Part shown: piece after piece, positions 17,037 to 25,776 of the stretch | Numbering within the stretch: position 1 is the first letter of the stretch | Layout: each line of letters opens with the position of its first letter | Source of the DNA: Pseudoxanthomonas suwonensis | GTDB lineage: Bacteria > Pseudomonadota > Gammaproteobacteria > Xanthomonadales > Xanthomonadaceae | Reading direction: 5' to 3' | Assembly (NCBI GenBank): GCA_003240695.1 | Contig: QFNC01000001.1 | Location: forward strand, 186,001 to 250,000 | Length of the DNA stretch: 64,000 nucleotides | Program-made: the position numbers and the translations under genes | The notes under the pieces: generated by a model | The model's input: only the letters and a program-made list of their open reading frames with translations | Database searches by the model: none | What the model was told of the DNA's origin: nothing

Positions 17037-17762
17037 ATGAGCCGCACATCCAGCATCGATACCCGCCTGCAGCGCCGTCTGCTGTGCCATCAGGCCCTGC
17101 ACGATCCTGCCCGCGAGCCGCGCAATCGCTTGCCGCGCCTGTCCGAACTGCGCCATTGGCAGGCGCAGCGGCTGCGTGCCAGCTTCGCGCATCATCTGGC
17201 GGATTCACGCACTCGGCCGGCAGCGGAGTTCTTCCTCAGCGACATGTACGGCGACCACGACTTCAGCCGCCGCGATGCGGACATCGCCCGGGTGATCCCG
17301 ATCATGCGGCCGCTGCTGCCGGCGGTACTGCTGGATGCGGTGGCCGACGCCATCGCGCTGGCGGCGCTGAGCCACGCCTTCGACCTGCGCATGGCCCAGG
17401 CGCTGCACGATTCGAGCGACGCCCGCAGGCCGCTCGACGCGACACTGTATGCCCGTCTGTACCGGCAGGTGGGCAAGCCGCGCCTGCGTGCGGAGCAGAT
17501 CCGCCTGATCGGCTCGGTGGGCGATGGCCTGAATGCGGCGCTGCGCATTCCGGGCGTGCATCGCATGCTGCGCATGGCGCGGCTGCCGGCGCGGGCACTG
17601 GGCCTGGGCGAACTGCAGAATTTCCTGGAACGCGGGTTTTCGGCGTTTGCGCTGATCGGCGACACGCACGCGTTCCTGGATGCGATCGTGCGCGACGAAC
17701 TGGCGGTGATGCGGCGCCTGTTCGCCGGATCGCGCGATCCGTTTGCCGGTGCGCTCAGCTGA
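17037..17762 (+). CDS. FFLEELY-motif-type conserved protein
   Basis: A 241-residue helical protein. The stretch EFFLSDMYG at about residues 64-72, followed by D-x-D-F-S-x-R-D-x-D-I, matches the signature of the FFLEELY-motif family known mostly from Xanthomonadaceae and relatives; its function is not established. Basic N-terminus, no signal peptide and no metal-binding motif. The ATG is placed here because the frame upstream overlaps the divergent patatin gene. Its last 8 nt overlap the convergent PHA-system gene. Confidence 0.65.
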   Translation: MSRTSSIDTRLQRRLLCHQALHDPAREPRNRLPRLSELRHWQAQRLRASFAHHLADSRTRPAAEFFLSDMYGDHDFSRRDADIARVIPIMRPLLPAVLLDAVADAIALAALSHAFDLRMAQALHDSSDARRPLDATLYARLYRQVGKPRLRAEQIRLIGSVGDGLNAALRIPGVHRMLRMARLPARALGLGELQNFLERGFSAFALIGDTHAFLDAIVRDELAVMRRLFAGSRDPFAGALS

Positions 17763-18030
17763 AGCGTTCGTCCAGCACGCGCCGGATTTCCTTTTCCACC
17801 GGGTCCTTCATCATCGACAGCAGGAAGCCCAGCTGCGCGGTGACATGCAGCTGCCTGGGGGCCAGCGCGATGTGTCCATCCACGCCCGAACGCTGGAAAT
17901 GCAGGGTATCGCCCTCCCAGCGGTATTCCATCTCGAAGCGTTCGGACAGTTTTTTCGCCACCTCCTCCACCGCCTTGCGGGCCTTGGCCGGACTGAGCGT
18001 GTGGGCATGGACGATATCGATGGCGGACAT
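17755..18030 (-). CDS. Polyhydroxyalkanoic acid system (PHA_gran_rgn) family protein
   Basis: A 91-residue protein with the family pattern of an N-terminal HxLSPAKARKAVEEVAKKL helix and a central antiparallel sheet ending in a helix that carries PVEKEIRRVLDERF. The family was named from its occurrence in PHA gene clusters; its biochemical role is unproven, and it may act as a granule-associated or chaperone-like protein. The long upstream-open frame is a shadow: similarity starts at this ATG. It is convergent with the FFLEELY-type gene. Confidence 0.8.
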   Translation of the reverse strand: MSAIDIVHAHTLSPAKARKAVEEVAKKLSERFEMEYRWEGDTLHFQRSGVDGHIALAPRQLHVTAQLGFLLSMMKDPVEKEIRRVLDERFS

Positions 18031-18087
18031 GGCGAGCGACGGAAAAGGGCGATGGATCGCACAATCTAGCATTGCCGGCGTCGGCCC

Positions 18088-18906
18088 GTGGTAGATTCGC
18101 CGGCTGTGAATGACCTGATGCTGCGTTCCGGTGACGGACAGCCCCCGATGCCGCTGGCGCCGGGCGTGTACGGATTGACTGTCGGCACCGATGGCGCCGT
18201 GCGTACGATGGATGATCCGGCAGCCGACGCGGTCCTGACCATCGACCGCCGCGGCACGTGGCTGCAGGTGAATGCCAAGGCCGGGTCCGTGCATGTGAAC
18301 GGGCGTCCGGTGCGGCGCAATGCCATGCTGCGCGCGGGCGACGTGCTGCATGTGGGCAGTGCCGAGGCCCGGCTGGAAGGGCGCAAGCCCGAGCCGGTCG
18401 ATGCCGACCCGCGTTCGGGCACGGCTGCCGATTCCGTCGCCGACGTGCGTGCGATCCTGCGCGCGGTGGGCGGGCAGCATCACGGGCGCAGCTTCACGCT
18501 GGCCAGCCCATGCGTGATCGGTTCCTACCCCGACGCGCACATCCGCATCGACAGCCATGCCGGACAACGCGGTCATCACGCGCGGGTGGAGCGGCTGGAC
18601 GATGGCGTGCTGCTGCGGGACCTGGGTTCACCGGACGGAACATGGGTGAATGGCCATCCGGTCCGCACCGCGCTGCTGCGGCCCGGCGACCAGCTGGTGT
18701 TCGATGCACGGCACCGGTTCGTGCTGGAAATGCCGGGCGGCCTGCGCATGCCCGAGCCGGTGCCGACAGGCATCATCGAAGCGGTCGTGGAGGATGCCAA
18801 GCCGCGACGCGGCAGCAAGCTGCCGTGGATTCTGCTGGCGGCCATCGTGCTGGCCGCGCTGCTGGCGCTGCTGCTGTGGGGCGGAATCGGCCCTGCCAGC
18901 CACTGA
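18088..18906 (+). CDS. FHA-domain membrane protein
   Basis: A 272-residue protein with a forkhead-associated domain at about residues 130-208. Its phosphothreonine-binding loops are IGSYPDAHIRI and the SPDGTWVNGHPV variant of the SxNGTxVNG signature. The first 100 residues (HVNGRPVRRNAMLRAGD) look like a second, degenerate FHA-like beta sandwich. A single C-terminal transmembrane helix lies at about 246-266, so the protein is probably tail-anchored with FHA domains in the cytoplasm. FHA domains read phosphothreonine and are often linked to Ser/Thr kinases or type VI secretion; neither is nearby. The start is GTG; an in-frame GTG and ATG at 18106 and 18118 are alternatives. Confidence 0.78.
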   Translation: MVDSPAVNDLMLRSGDGQPPMPLAPGVYGLTVGTDGAVRTMDDPAADAVLTIDRRGTWLQVNAKAGSVHVNGRPVRRNAMLRAGDVLHVGSAEARLEGRKPEPVDADPRSGTAADSVADVRAILRAVGGQHHGRSFTLASPCVIGSYPDAHIRIDSHAGQRGHHARVERLDDGVLLRDLGSPDGTWVNGHPVRTALLRPGDQLVFDARHRFVLEMPGGLRMPEPVPTGIIEAVVEDAKPRRGSKLPWILLAAIVLAALLALLLWGGIGPASH

Positions 18907-18922
18907 GCGCGCAGCGTTCCGG

Positions 18923-19609
18923 TCAGTTCGGGCGGGCGGCCGTGGCGATCCGCGCCTGCTGTCGTCGCTGCCAGGCCTTCGCCAGGCGCCATCCCAGCAG
19001 CACCGCCAGGATGGCGGCATACAGCAGCGGCTCGCGGATGTCCGATTTCACCAGCCACCAGAAATGCAGCACCGCCAGCAGCGCGATGGCATACACCAGT
19101 TTGTGCAGACGGCCCCAGTTGCGGCCGAGCGTGCGCATCCAGCCTACGGTGGACGTCACCGCCAGCGGGATCAGCAGCAACCAGGCCGCGAAACCCATGG
19201 TGATGTAGGGCCGCTTCACCAGATCCTCGGCAATGACCGCCCAGAAGCCGCGCATGTCCAGCACCAGCCAGGCGGCAAGATGCAGCGTGGCATAGGCGAA
19301 GGCGTACAGGCCCAGCATGCGCCGGAAGCGCAGCAGCAGCGGCTGCTTCAGCAGCTGTCGCAACGGGGTGATGGCAAGGGTGAGCAGCAGCAGCCGCAGC
19401 GCCCACAGCCCCAGCGTGTGCTCGATGGTGGACACCGGGTCGGCGCCCAGCGCATCGCTGCCGGTGCGCTGTACGTCCAGCATGTTGCGGGCCAGCAATG
19501 CGAGCGGCAGCAGGGCCAGCGCGTGCAGCACGGTCTTGGCGGCGATCACGCCGCGGGGCGTCGGCGGCCGGGACGGTCGTGGCCGCGCCGGCATCTGGGC
19601 AGCCGTCAT
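18923..19609 (-). CDS. msrQ: Heme-binding membrane subunit MsrQ of the MsrPQ system
   Basis: A 228-residue integral membrane protein with about six hydrophobic segments and the ferric-reductase-like transmembrane fold, including GLWALRLLLLTLAITPLRQL and YATLHLAAW, where His is a probable heme ligand. MsrQ passes electrons from quinones or cytosolic flavin reductase to periplasmic MsrP. The gene begins 1 nt after the msrP stop, the usual msrPQ order. The N-terminal 30 residues are basic and Pro-rich. Confidence 0.9.
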   Translation of the reverse strand: MTAAQMPARPRPSRPPTPRGVIAAKTVLHALALLPLALLARNMLDVQRTGSDALGADPVSTIEHTLGLWALRLLLLTLAITPLRQLLKQPLLLRFRRMLGLYAFAYATLHLAAWLVLDMRGFWAVIAEDLVKRPYITMGFAAWLLLIPLAVTSTVGWMRTLGRNWGRLHKLVYAIALLAVLHFWWLVKSDIREPLLYAAILAVLLGWRLAKAWQRRQQARIATAARPN

Positions 19610-19610
19610 C

Positions 19611-20579
19611 TCAGAACCACTTGCGCAGATCCATGCCCGCGTACAGCCCGGCCACCTGCTCGCCGTAGCCGTTGAACGGCAGGGTGGGGATGCGGTTGGC
19701 GAACAGCTTGTTGGCGTTGCCGGCGATGCGGCGTTCGGTCTTCTGGCTCCAGCGTGGGTGGTCCACAGCCGGATTCACGTTCGAGAAGAAGCCGTATTCG
19801 CGTGGCTGCAGTTCGTTCCAGGTGCTGACCGGCATGCGCTGATGGAAGCCGATGGCCACGATCGACTTGATACTCTTGAAACCGTATTTCCACGGCACCA
19901 CCAGCCGCAGCGGTGCGCCGTTCTGCTGCGGCAGCGGCTTGCTGTACAGACCAGTGGCCAGAAAGCTCAGCGGATGCATGGCCTCGTCAATGCGCAGGCC
20001 TTCGCGGTACGGCCAGTCCAGGGTCGCCGTGCGCACGCCGGGCATCTGCTGCGGATCGGCCAGCGTGGTGAAGGCCACGTACTTCGCCTTGCTGGTGGGC
20101 TTGAAGCGCTGCAGCACCGCGGCCAGCGGCACGCCCTGCCAGGGCAGCACCATCGACCAGCCTTCCACGCAGCGCAGCCGGTAGATGCGTTCCTCGGAGG
20201 TGATGCCTTTCACCAGGTCGTCCAGGCCGATGCGGCCGGGATTTTCGCATTCGCCGCCCACCACCACCGACCATGGCGTGATGCGCAGGGTCCTGGCGGC
20301 CTGGCCGGGATCGCGCTTGTCGCTGCCGAATTCGTAGAAATTGTTGTACGTCGTGGCGTCCTGCCAGGTGGTCAGCTCCTCGTCGGTGCGGAAGGCCGAG
20401 CGTGCCTGCCGTGCCGAGACCGGCTTGCGCGACGGCGGCGGCGCGGCTTCGCTGCAGCCCGACAGCGATCCCAGCAGCGGGCCGGCAATGGCGGCACCCA
20501 GCAGGCGTCGCCGTTGCCGGTACACGGCTTCGTCGGTCACGGCGTGATCGGGAATGCGGAGCACATCGCGCAGGGTCAT
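19611..20579 (-). CDS. msrP: Periplasmic molybdenum-dependent methionine sulfoxide reductase MsrP
   Basis: A 322-residue molybdopterin enzyme that repairs oxidised methionines in envelope proteins. The Tat signal is visible at residues 23-45 (RRRLLGAA with a hydrophobic run ending LSGC). The Mo-ligating Cys137 lies in RLRCVEGWS, as in E. coli YedY/MsrP. I chose the ATG at MTLRDVL because the Tat motif is then correctly spaced and the 12 upstream residues are unconserved. It is followed immediately by msrQ. A Cys at residue 42 near the signal end is lipobox-like, so lipidation is possible. Confidence 0.93.
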   Translation of the reverse strand: MTLRDVLRIPDHAVTDEAVYRQRRRLLGAAIAGPLLGSLSGCSEAAPPPSRKPVSARQARSAFRTDEELTTWQDATTYNNFYEFGSDKRDPGQAARTLRITPWSVVVGGECENPGRIGLDDLVKGITSEERIYRLRCVEGWSMVLPWQGVPLAAVLQRFKPTSKAKYVAFTTLADPQQMPGVRTATLDWPYREGLRIDEAMHPLSFLATGLYSKPLPQQNGAPLRLVVPWKYGFKSIKSIVAIGFHQRMPVSTWNELQPREYGFFSNVNPAVDHPRWSQKTERRIAGNANKLFANRIPTLPFNGYGEQVAGLYAGMDLRKWF

Positions 20580-20703
20580 GGACGTTTCCGGGCAATCATC
20601 ATGGCCGATCCTCATCCTAGGACAAAGTCCGGCACAGAAACAGGCCTGGTTCGGAGGCGTTCAGTAGGGTGCTGCACTGCGGCATACTGGATGCCCGATT
20701 CCG

Positions 20704-21801
20704 ATGGCCTTCCGCATGACGCGCGCGTTCAATTTCAGTGCCGGACCCGCCGCGCTGCCCGAGCCGGTACTGCAGCAGGCCCAGGCCGAGCTGCTCGACT
20801 GGCACGGTGTCGGCGCCTCGATCGTGGAACTCAGCCATCGCGGAGCAGAATTCCTGCAGGTGGCGCAGCAGACTGAGCACGACCTGCGCCGCTTGCTGGC
20901 CATTCCCGATGACTATGCGGTGCTGTTCCTGTCCGGCGGGGCGACCACGCAGATGGCGCTGTTGCCGCTGAATTTCGCCGACCCCGGGCAGCCGGTGGAG
21001 TACGTGCTGAGCGGTCACTGGAGCCGGACCGCGGTGAAGCAGGCCACGCCGTACGCGCCGGTGCGGATCGTGGCCAGCAGCGAGGCCGACGGCTTCCGCG
21101 ATGTGCCGCCGCGCGCCGACTGGCAGCTGTCGCCGGATGCGGCATACGTGCACATCACTGCCAACGAAACGATTCATGGCGTGGAATACCGCGATGTGCC
21201 GGATGTCGGTGCGGTGCCGCTGTTCGCCGATTTCAGCTCGTCGATCGCCTCCGAACCGATCGACATCGCGCGATACGGGCTGATCTATGCCGGTGCGCAG
21301 AAGAATCTGGGGCCGGTGGGCGTGACCGTGGTGATCGTGCGGCGCGATCTGCTGCAGCGCGCCGGGCAGCCGCGCGCGGACATCTTCAATTACGCATCGC
21401 ATGCGGCGGCCGATTCGATGCTGAACACGCCACCGACCTGGAACTGGTACCTGCTGGGCCTGACCGTGCAGTGGATGCTGGCCGAAGGCGGCGTAGCCGA
21501 ATTCGCGCGACGCAGCCAGCGCAAGTCACGACAGCTGTATGCAGCCATCGACGGGTCGGACGGGTTCTATCGCAACGCCGTGGCTGCGGGCGCGCGTTCG
21601 CGCATGAACGTGCCGTTCTTCATCCACGATGCGGCGCTGGAGCCGATGTTCGTGGCCGAATCGCGCACGGCGGGGTTCATCGGGCTGAAAGGCCACAAGG
21701 CATTGGGCGGATTGCGCGCATCGCTGTATAACGCGGTGCCGGAATCGGCGGTGGCGGCACTGGTGCAGTTCATGGGTGACTTCCGGCAGCGCCACGGGTA
21801 G
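20704..21801 (+). CDS. serC: Phosphoserine aminotransferase
   Basis: A 365-residue PLP-dependent aminotransferase converting 3-phosphohydroxypyruvate to phosphoserine in serine biosynthesis; it also serves pyridoxine synthesis. It starts with the family signature AFNFSAGPAALP, and the PLP lysine Lys200 is in YAGAQKNLGPVG. Other SerC proteins begin near MTRAxNFSAGP, so the second Met at 20716 is an alternative start. It is the first gene of the serC-pheA-hisC-aroA operon; the pheA ATG is 17 nt after its stop. Confidence 0.96.
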   Translation: MAFRMTRAFNFSAGPAALPEPVLQQAQAELLDWHGVGASIVELSHRGAEFLQVAQQTEHDLRRLLAIPDDYAVLFLSGGATTQMALLPLNFADPGQPVEYVLSGHWSRTAVKQATPYAPVRIVASSEADGFRDVPPRADWQLSPDAAYVHITANETIHGVEYRDVPDVGAVPLFADFSSSIASEPIDIARYGLIYAGAQKNLGPVGVTVVIVRRDLLQRAGQPRADIFNYASHAAADSMLNTPPTWNWYLLGLTVQWMLAEGGVAEFARRSQRKSRQLYAAIDGSDGFYRNAVAAGARSRMNVPFFIHDAALEPMFVAESRTAGFIGLKGHKALGGLRASLYNAVPESAVAALVQFMGDFRQRHG

Positions 21802-21818
21802 AACGAAGCGACATCGAC

Positions 21819-22973
21819 ATGACATCGAACAAGAAAACACCAGGCAAGACGAACGACGCGCAAGCGCCTGCCGTGCCCGGCGCGGCCAAACAGAGCCTGG
21901 AACAGGTGCGTGCGCACATCGACGGCATCGACCAGCGGATCCAGGCGCTGATTGCCGAGCGAGCGGAATGGGCGCAGCAGGTGGGGCGGGCCAAGGGCAA
22001 GCTGGCCGCGGCGGTGGAGTACTACCGGCCCGAGCGCGAGGCGCAGGTGCTGCGCAGGGTGGTGGATCGCAATGCAGGGCCGCTGTCGGATGCAGTGCTG
22101 GTGCGGTTGTTCCGCGAGATCATGTCGGCCTGCCTGGCCCAGCAGCAGCCGCTGAAGATCGGTTATCTGGGTCCGGAAGGCACCTTTTCCGAGCAGGCGA
22201 TGCGCCAGCATTTCGGCCATTCGGCGCTGGGATTGCCGATGGCGGGCATCGAGGAGGTGTTTCGCGAAGTGGCCGACGGGCATGCCGATTTCGGCGTGGT
22301 GCCGGTGGAGAATTCCGGGCAGGGCACCATCCAGATCACGCTGGACCTGTTCCTGACCTCGCCATTGAAGATCTGCGGCGAGGTGCAGCTGCGGGTGCAC
22401 CAGTTCCTGCATTCGCGGCTCGGGCAGCTGCAGGCGGTGGAGCGGGTGTACTCGCATCCGCAATCGCTGGCGCAGTGCAGCGGCTGGCTGCGCGAGCATC
22501 TGCCCGATGCCGAGCGCATCCCGTTGGCCAGCAATGCCGAGGCCGCGCGGCGGGCACGCAACGCGGACGACTCGGCGGCCATCTGCGGGGCCACGGCGGG
22601 GTTGGTGTACGGCCTGAAGCAGATCGCAGGGCCGATCGAGGATCGCAGCGACAACACCACGCGTTTCCTGGTGCTGGGGCGAGAGATGTTTCCGCCATCC
22701 GGCCACGACCGCACCTCGCTGCTGGTGTTCATCCACGACAGGCCCGGTGCGCTGTACGGCGTGCTGGAACCGATGGCGCGCCGCGGCATCAGCATGAACC
22801 GGATCGAATCGCGGCCCGAGCACGGGGGCAAGCTGTGGCAGTACGCGTTTTTCATCGACGTGGCCGGGCATGCCGACGAATCGCCGCTGAAGGATGCGCT
22901 GGCCGAAGTGGCGGTGCAGGGTGGGGAAGTGCGGGTGCTGGGGTCGTATCCGGTGGCGTTGCTGTCGCCATGA
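21819..22973 (+). CDS. pheA: Bifunctional chorismate mutase/prephenate dehydratase
   Basis: A 384-residue enzyme for phenylalanine biosynthesis (chorismate to prephenate to phenylpyruvate). The chorismate mutase (AroQ) helix bundle is at about residues 25-110 (IDGIDQRIQALIAERAEWA). The prephenate dehydratase domain is about 112-290 (IGYLGPEGTFSEQA, VPVENSGQGTI, NTTRFLVLG). The C-terminal ACT domain, about 300-375, bears the ESRP feedback motif. The first 25 residues are a Lys/Ala-rich leader. The stop overlaps the aminotransferase gene as ATGA. Confidence 0.96.
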   Translation: MTSNKKTPGKTNDAQAPAVPGAAKQSLEQVRAHIDGIDQRIQALIAERAEWAQQVGRAKGKLAAAVEYYRPEREAQVLRRVVDRNAGPLSDAVLVRLFREIMSACLAQQQPLKIGYLGPEGTFSEQAMRQHFGHSALGLPMAGIEEVFREVADGHADFGVVPVENSGQGTIQITLDLFLTSPLKICGEVQLRVHQFLHSRLGQLQAVERVYSHPQSLAQCSGWLREHLPDAERIPLASNAEAARRARNADDSAAICGATAGLVYGLKQIAGPIEDRSDNTTRFLVLGREMFPPSGHDRTSLLVFIHDRPGALYGVLEPMARRGISMNRIESRPEHGGKLWQYAFFIDVAGHADESPLKDALAEVAVQGGEVRVLGSYPVALLSP

Positions 22974-24082
22974 GTCGCGATGTTGCCTTCGCCAATCCGG
23001 CACTGCTGGCCCTGCGCGCCTACGACCCGGGCCATGATCTGGTGGCGCTGCGTCGCGCTGTGTCGCGGCCGCTGATCGAGCTGGGCTCGAACGAGAACGC
23101 ATGGGGGCCGAGTCCAGCGGCCGTGCAGGCGGTGCGCGACTGCCTGGACCAGCTGCATCTGTATCCCGACCCGCTCGGCGGCGACTTGAAGCAGGCCTTG
23201 GCGGAGCGGCACGGGCTGGTGCCGGAGCAGATCGTGCTGGGCAACGGTTCGCACGAGCTGTTGATGCAGATCGCGCAGGTGGTTGCGGGGCCGGATGCGG
23301 GCGTGGTGGCCTCGCAATACGGGTTTGCGGTGTATGCCATCGCGGCGGCGGCGGTGGGTGCGCCGTTCACGGCGGCCGCTGCGTTGCCGGCCACGCATGC
23401 GATGCCGCGCGGACACGATCTGGATGCGATTGCCGACGCCATCGCGCCCGATACGCGGCTCGTATATCTGGCCAATCCGAACAATCCCACCGGCACTTGG
23501 CATGCTGCGGATGCATTCGCAGCGTTCATGGCACGCGTGCCCGCGCATGTGCTGGTGGTGGTGGACGAAGCCTATGCGGAATTCGCCGATGCGCCGGATT
23601 ACGCCAGTGCCATCGGCCTGGCGGGGCGGCATCCCAATCTGCTGGTCACTCGCACTTTCAGCAAGGCCTATGCCCTGGCCGGACTGCGCATCGGGTATGC
23701 GATGGGCGATGTGGACGTGATCGGCCTGCTGGAGCGGCTGCGCGAGAGTTTCAACGTGAATCTGCCCGCATTGGCCGCGGCCCAGGCGGCGCTGGCCGAT
23801 GCCGACCATTTGCACGGCGTGGTGCAACGCACGGCGCAGGCGCGCACGGCGTTGCGCGAAGCATTGCAAGCGCGTGGGCTAATGGTCAGCCCGGCGCAAA
23901 CCAATTTCCTGCTGGTGGACTTGGGGCGCGATGCCGCTTCGATCGAAGAGTCACTGCTGGCACGCGGCATCGTGCTGCGACCGATGCGCGGCTACGGCTT
24001 GCCGCATTGTCTGCGCATCACCGTGGGCAGGGACGCGCAGAACGCCGTACTGCTGGCGGCACTGGATGAGGTGCTGCGATGA
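22970..24082 (+). CDS. hisC: Histidinol-phosphate/aromatic aminotransferase (HisC family)
   Basis: A 370-residue fold-type I PLP aminotransferase. It shows LGSNENAWGPSP, the NPNNPTGT substrate-loop motif, and the Schiff-base Lys232 in RTFSKAYALAGLR. The HisC family uses imidazole-acetol phosphate or aromatic oxoacids. Its place between pheA and aroA, as in the Pseudomonas and Xanthomonas supraoperon, suggests that it acts as an aromatic aminotransferase making phenylalanine and tyrosine, although dual activity with histidine is possible. ATGA overlaps join it to both neighbours. Confidence 0.9.
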   Translation: MSRDVAFANPALLALRAYDPGHDLVALRRAVSRPLIELGSNENAWGPSPAAVQAVRDCLDQLHLYPDPLGGDLKQALAERHGLVPEQIVLGNGSHELLMQIAQVVAGPDAGVVASQYGFAVYAIAAAAVGAPFTAAAALPATHAMPRGHDLDAIADAIAPDTRLVYLANPNNPTGTWHAADAFAAFMARVPAHVLVVVDEAYAEFADAPDYASAIGLAGRHPNLLVTRTFSKAYALAGLRIGYAMGDVDVIGLLERLRESFNVNLPALAAAQAALADADHLHGVVQRTAQARTALREALQARGLMVSPAQTNFLLVDLGRDAASIEESLLARGIVLRPMRGYGLPHCLRITVGRDAQNAVLLAALDEVLR

Positions 24083-25416
24083 ACGATGCCAGCGCTGATC
24101 GGCGGGACTGGCTGGCGCTGCCGGCACCCGGTCCGCTGCGCGCCACCCTGACCGTGCCCGGCGACAAGTCGATCTCGCATCGCGCCATCATGCTGGCCGC
24201 ACTGGCCGACGGCGTGTCGCGCATCGATGGGTTCCTGGAAGGTGCGGACACCCGCGCCACTGCCGCGATTTTCCGGCAGCTGGGCGTGCGCATCGATGCG
24301 CCGGAGCCGCAGGTGCGCATCGTGCACGGCGTGGGCCTCGATGGCCTGCACGCATCCGCCACGCCACTGGACTGCGGCAACGCCGGCACCGCCATGCGGT
24401 TGCTGGCCGGATTGCTGGCCGGCCAGCGCTTTGCATCCACATTGACCGGCGATGCCTCGCTGCAGCAAAGGCCGATGCGCCGGGTGATGGCGCCGCTGGC
24501 ACGCATGGGTGCACGTATCGATGCCGCTGCCGGCGACCGACCGCCGTTGCACATCCACCCCGCCGACGGGTTGTACGGCATCGACTTCGAAGCGGACATC
24601 GCCAGTGCGCAGGTGAAGTCCGCGCTGCTGCTGGCCGGGCTGTACGCGCACGGAACGACCCGCGTGCACGAGCCGCAGCCCACCCGCGACTACACCGAAC
24701 GGATGCTGGCTGCGTTTGGTTACCCGATCCGGTTCCAGTCGGGGCTGGCCGAGTTGCAGGGAGGCGGCCGCCTGCGTGCCACCGACGTGCAGGTGCCGGC
24801 GGACATCTCGTCGGCGGCGTTTTTCATCGTCGCGGCCTGCGTGGTGCCCGGTTCGGACCTGCTGCTGCGGCAGGTGGGGCTCAATCCCCGGCGCACCGGT
24901 CTGTTGCATGTGTTGCGGGCGATGGGTGCCGACATCGCCATCTGCAATCAAAGTGAGCACGGCGGCGAAACGGTGGCCGACATCCGGGTGCGGCATGCGC
25001 CGCTGCATGGCATCGCGGTGCCGCTGCAGCACGTGCCGGACATGATCGACGAATTCCCGGCCCTGTTCGTGGCCGCCGCGCTTGCCGACGGCGTCACCAT
25101 GGTGCGTGGCGCGGCCGAATTGCGGGTGAAGGAATCCGACCGCATCGCCGGCATGGCCGTGGGGCTGCGTGCGATGGGCATCCGTGTGGATGAAGCCCCG
25201 GACGGCGCCGACATCCACGGTGGCGCGCTGCAAGCGCCGACGCAGGTGCTGGACAGCCATGGCGATCATCGTCTGGCGATGGCCTTCGCGGTGGCTGCGC
25301 AGTGTCTGCCATCCGGTCAGACGGCCCGCATCGGTGATGTGGCCAATGTGGCCACGTCGTTCCCCGGATTCGTGACGCTGGCCACGCAGGCCGGGATGGC
25401 GCTGCAGCCCGCCTGA
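24079..25416 (+). CDS. aroA: 3-phosphoshikimate 1-carboxyvinyltransferase (EPSP synthase)
   Basis: A 445-residue class I EPSP synthase catalysing the sixth step of the shikimate pathway. Visible motifs are PGDKSISHRAIML at the N-terminus, LDCGNAGTAMRLLAGLLAG, and RVKESDRIAGMA near the C-terminus. The pattern is that of glyphosate-sensitive class I in the NAGTAMR segment only; sensitivity cannot be claimed from this alone. It is the last gene of the serC operon. The cmk and rpsA genes that often follow in related bacteria are absent. Confidence 0.96.
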   Translation: MNDASADRRDWLALPAPGPLRATLTVPGDKSISHRAIMLAALADGVSRIDGFLEGADTRATAAIFRQLGVRIDAPEPQVRIVHGVGLDGLHASATPLDCGNAGTAMRLLAGLLAGQRFASTLTGDASLQQRPMRRVMAPLARMGARIDAAAGDRPPLHIHPADGLYGIDFEADIASAQVKSALLLAGLYAHGTTRVHEPQPTRDYTERMLAAFGYPIRFQSGLAELQGGGRLRATDVQVPADISSAAFFIVAACVVPGSDLLLRQVGLNPRRTGLLHVLRAMGADIAICNQSEHGGETVADIRVRHAPLHGIAVPLQHVPDMIDEFPALFVAAALADGVTMVRGAAELRVKESDRIAGMAVGLRAMGIRVDEAPDGADIHGGALQAPTQVLDSHGDHRLAMAFAVAAQCLPSGQTARIGDVANVATSFPGFVTLATQAGMALQPA

Positions 25417-25434
25417 CCGCCGCAGTGGACTGTC

Positions 25435-25707
25435 TCAGGGCTGTTGTTGCCGTTGCGCAGCGGCATCGGCTTGGTCGCGCTCGGCCTGTGCGGCGGCTTC
25501 GCGCTGGCTGGTCTCGCTGCCGCCGATGGGCACGTTGCCGGTCGACGCGGGCTGGGTCGGGGCGGGCGTGGACTGGCTGGCGAATCGGGTGTACGCGAAC
25601 CAGATCAGCACCAGCGCGACGATCAGCACCAGCAGCCAGAGCAGCGGGCTGGCGGATTTGCGCGGCAGGGATTCGGCGGGACGCTGCGGATCAAGATCGT
25701 TGGCCAT
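25435..25707 (-). CDS. Small single-pass membrane protein of unknown function
   Basis: A 90-residue protein with one transmembrane helix at about residues 21-43 (PLLWLLVLIVALVLIWFAYT), a short charged N-terminus, and a periplasmic tail rich in Gln, Ala and Arg (EAAAQAERDQADAAAQRQQQ). No family is recognised. It lies immediately downstream of the TonB-like gene on the same strand (about 70 bp), so the two may work together at the envelope. Confidence 0.6.
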   Translation of the reverse strand: MANDLDPQRPAESLPRKSASPLLWLLVLIVALVLIWFAYTRFASQSTPAPTQPASTGNVPIGGSETSQREAAAQAERDQADAAAQRQQQP

Positions 25708-25776
25708 GGGATCAATGCGATGAAGGCGGGACGGTCACTGTGCCAGCCATGCCATGTACACGCCGTGCATGTCTGC

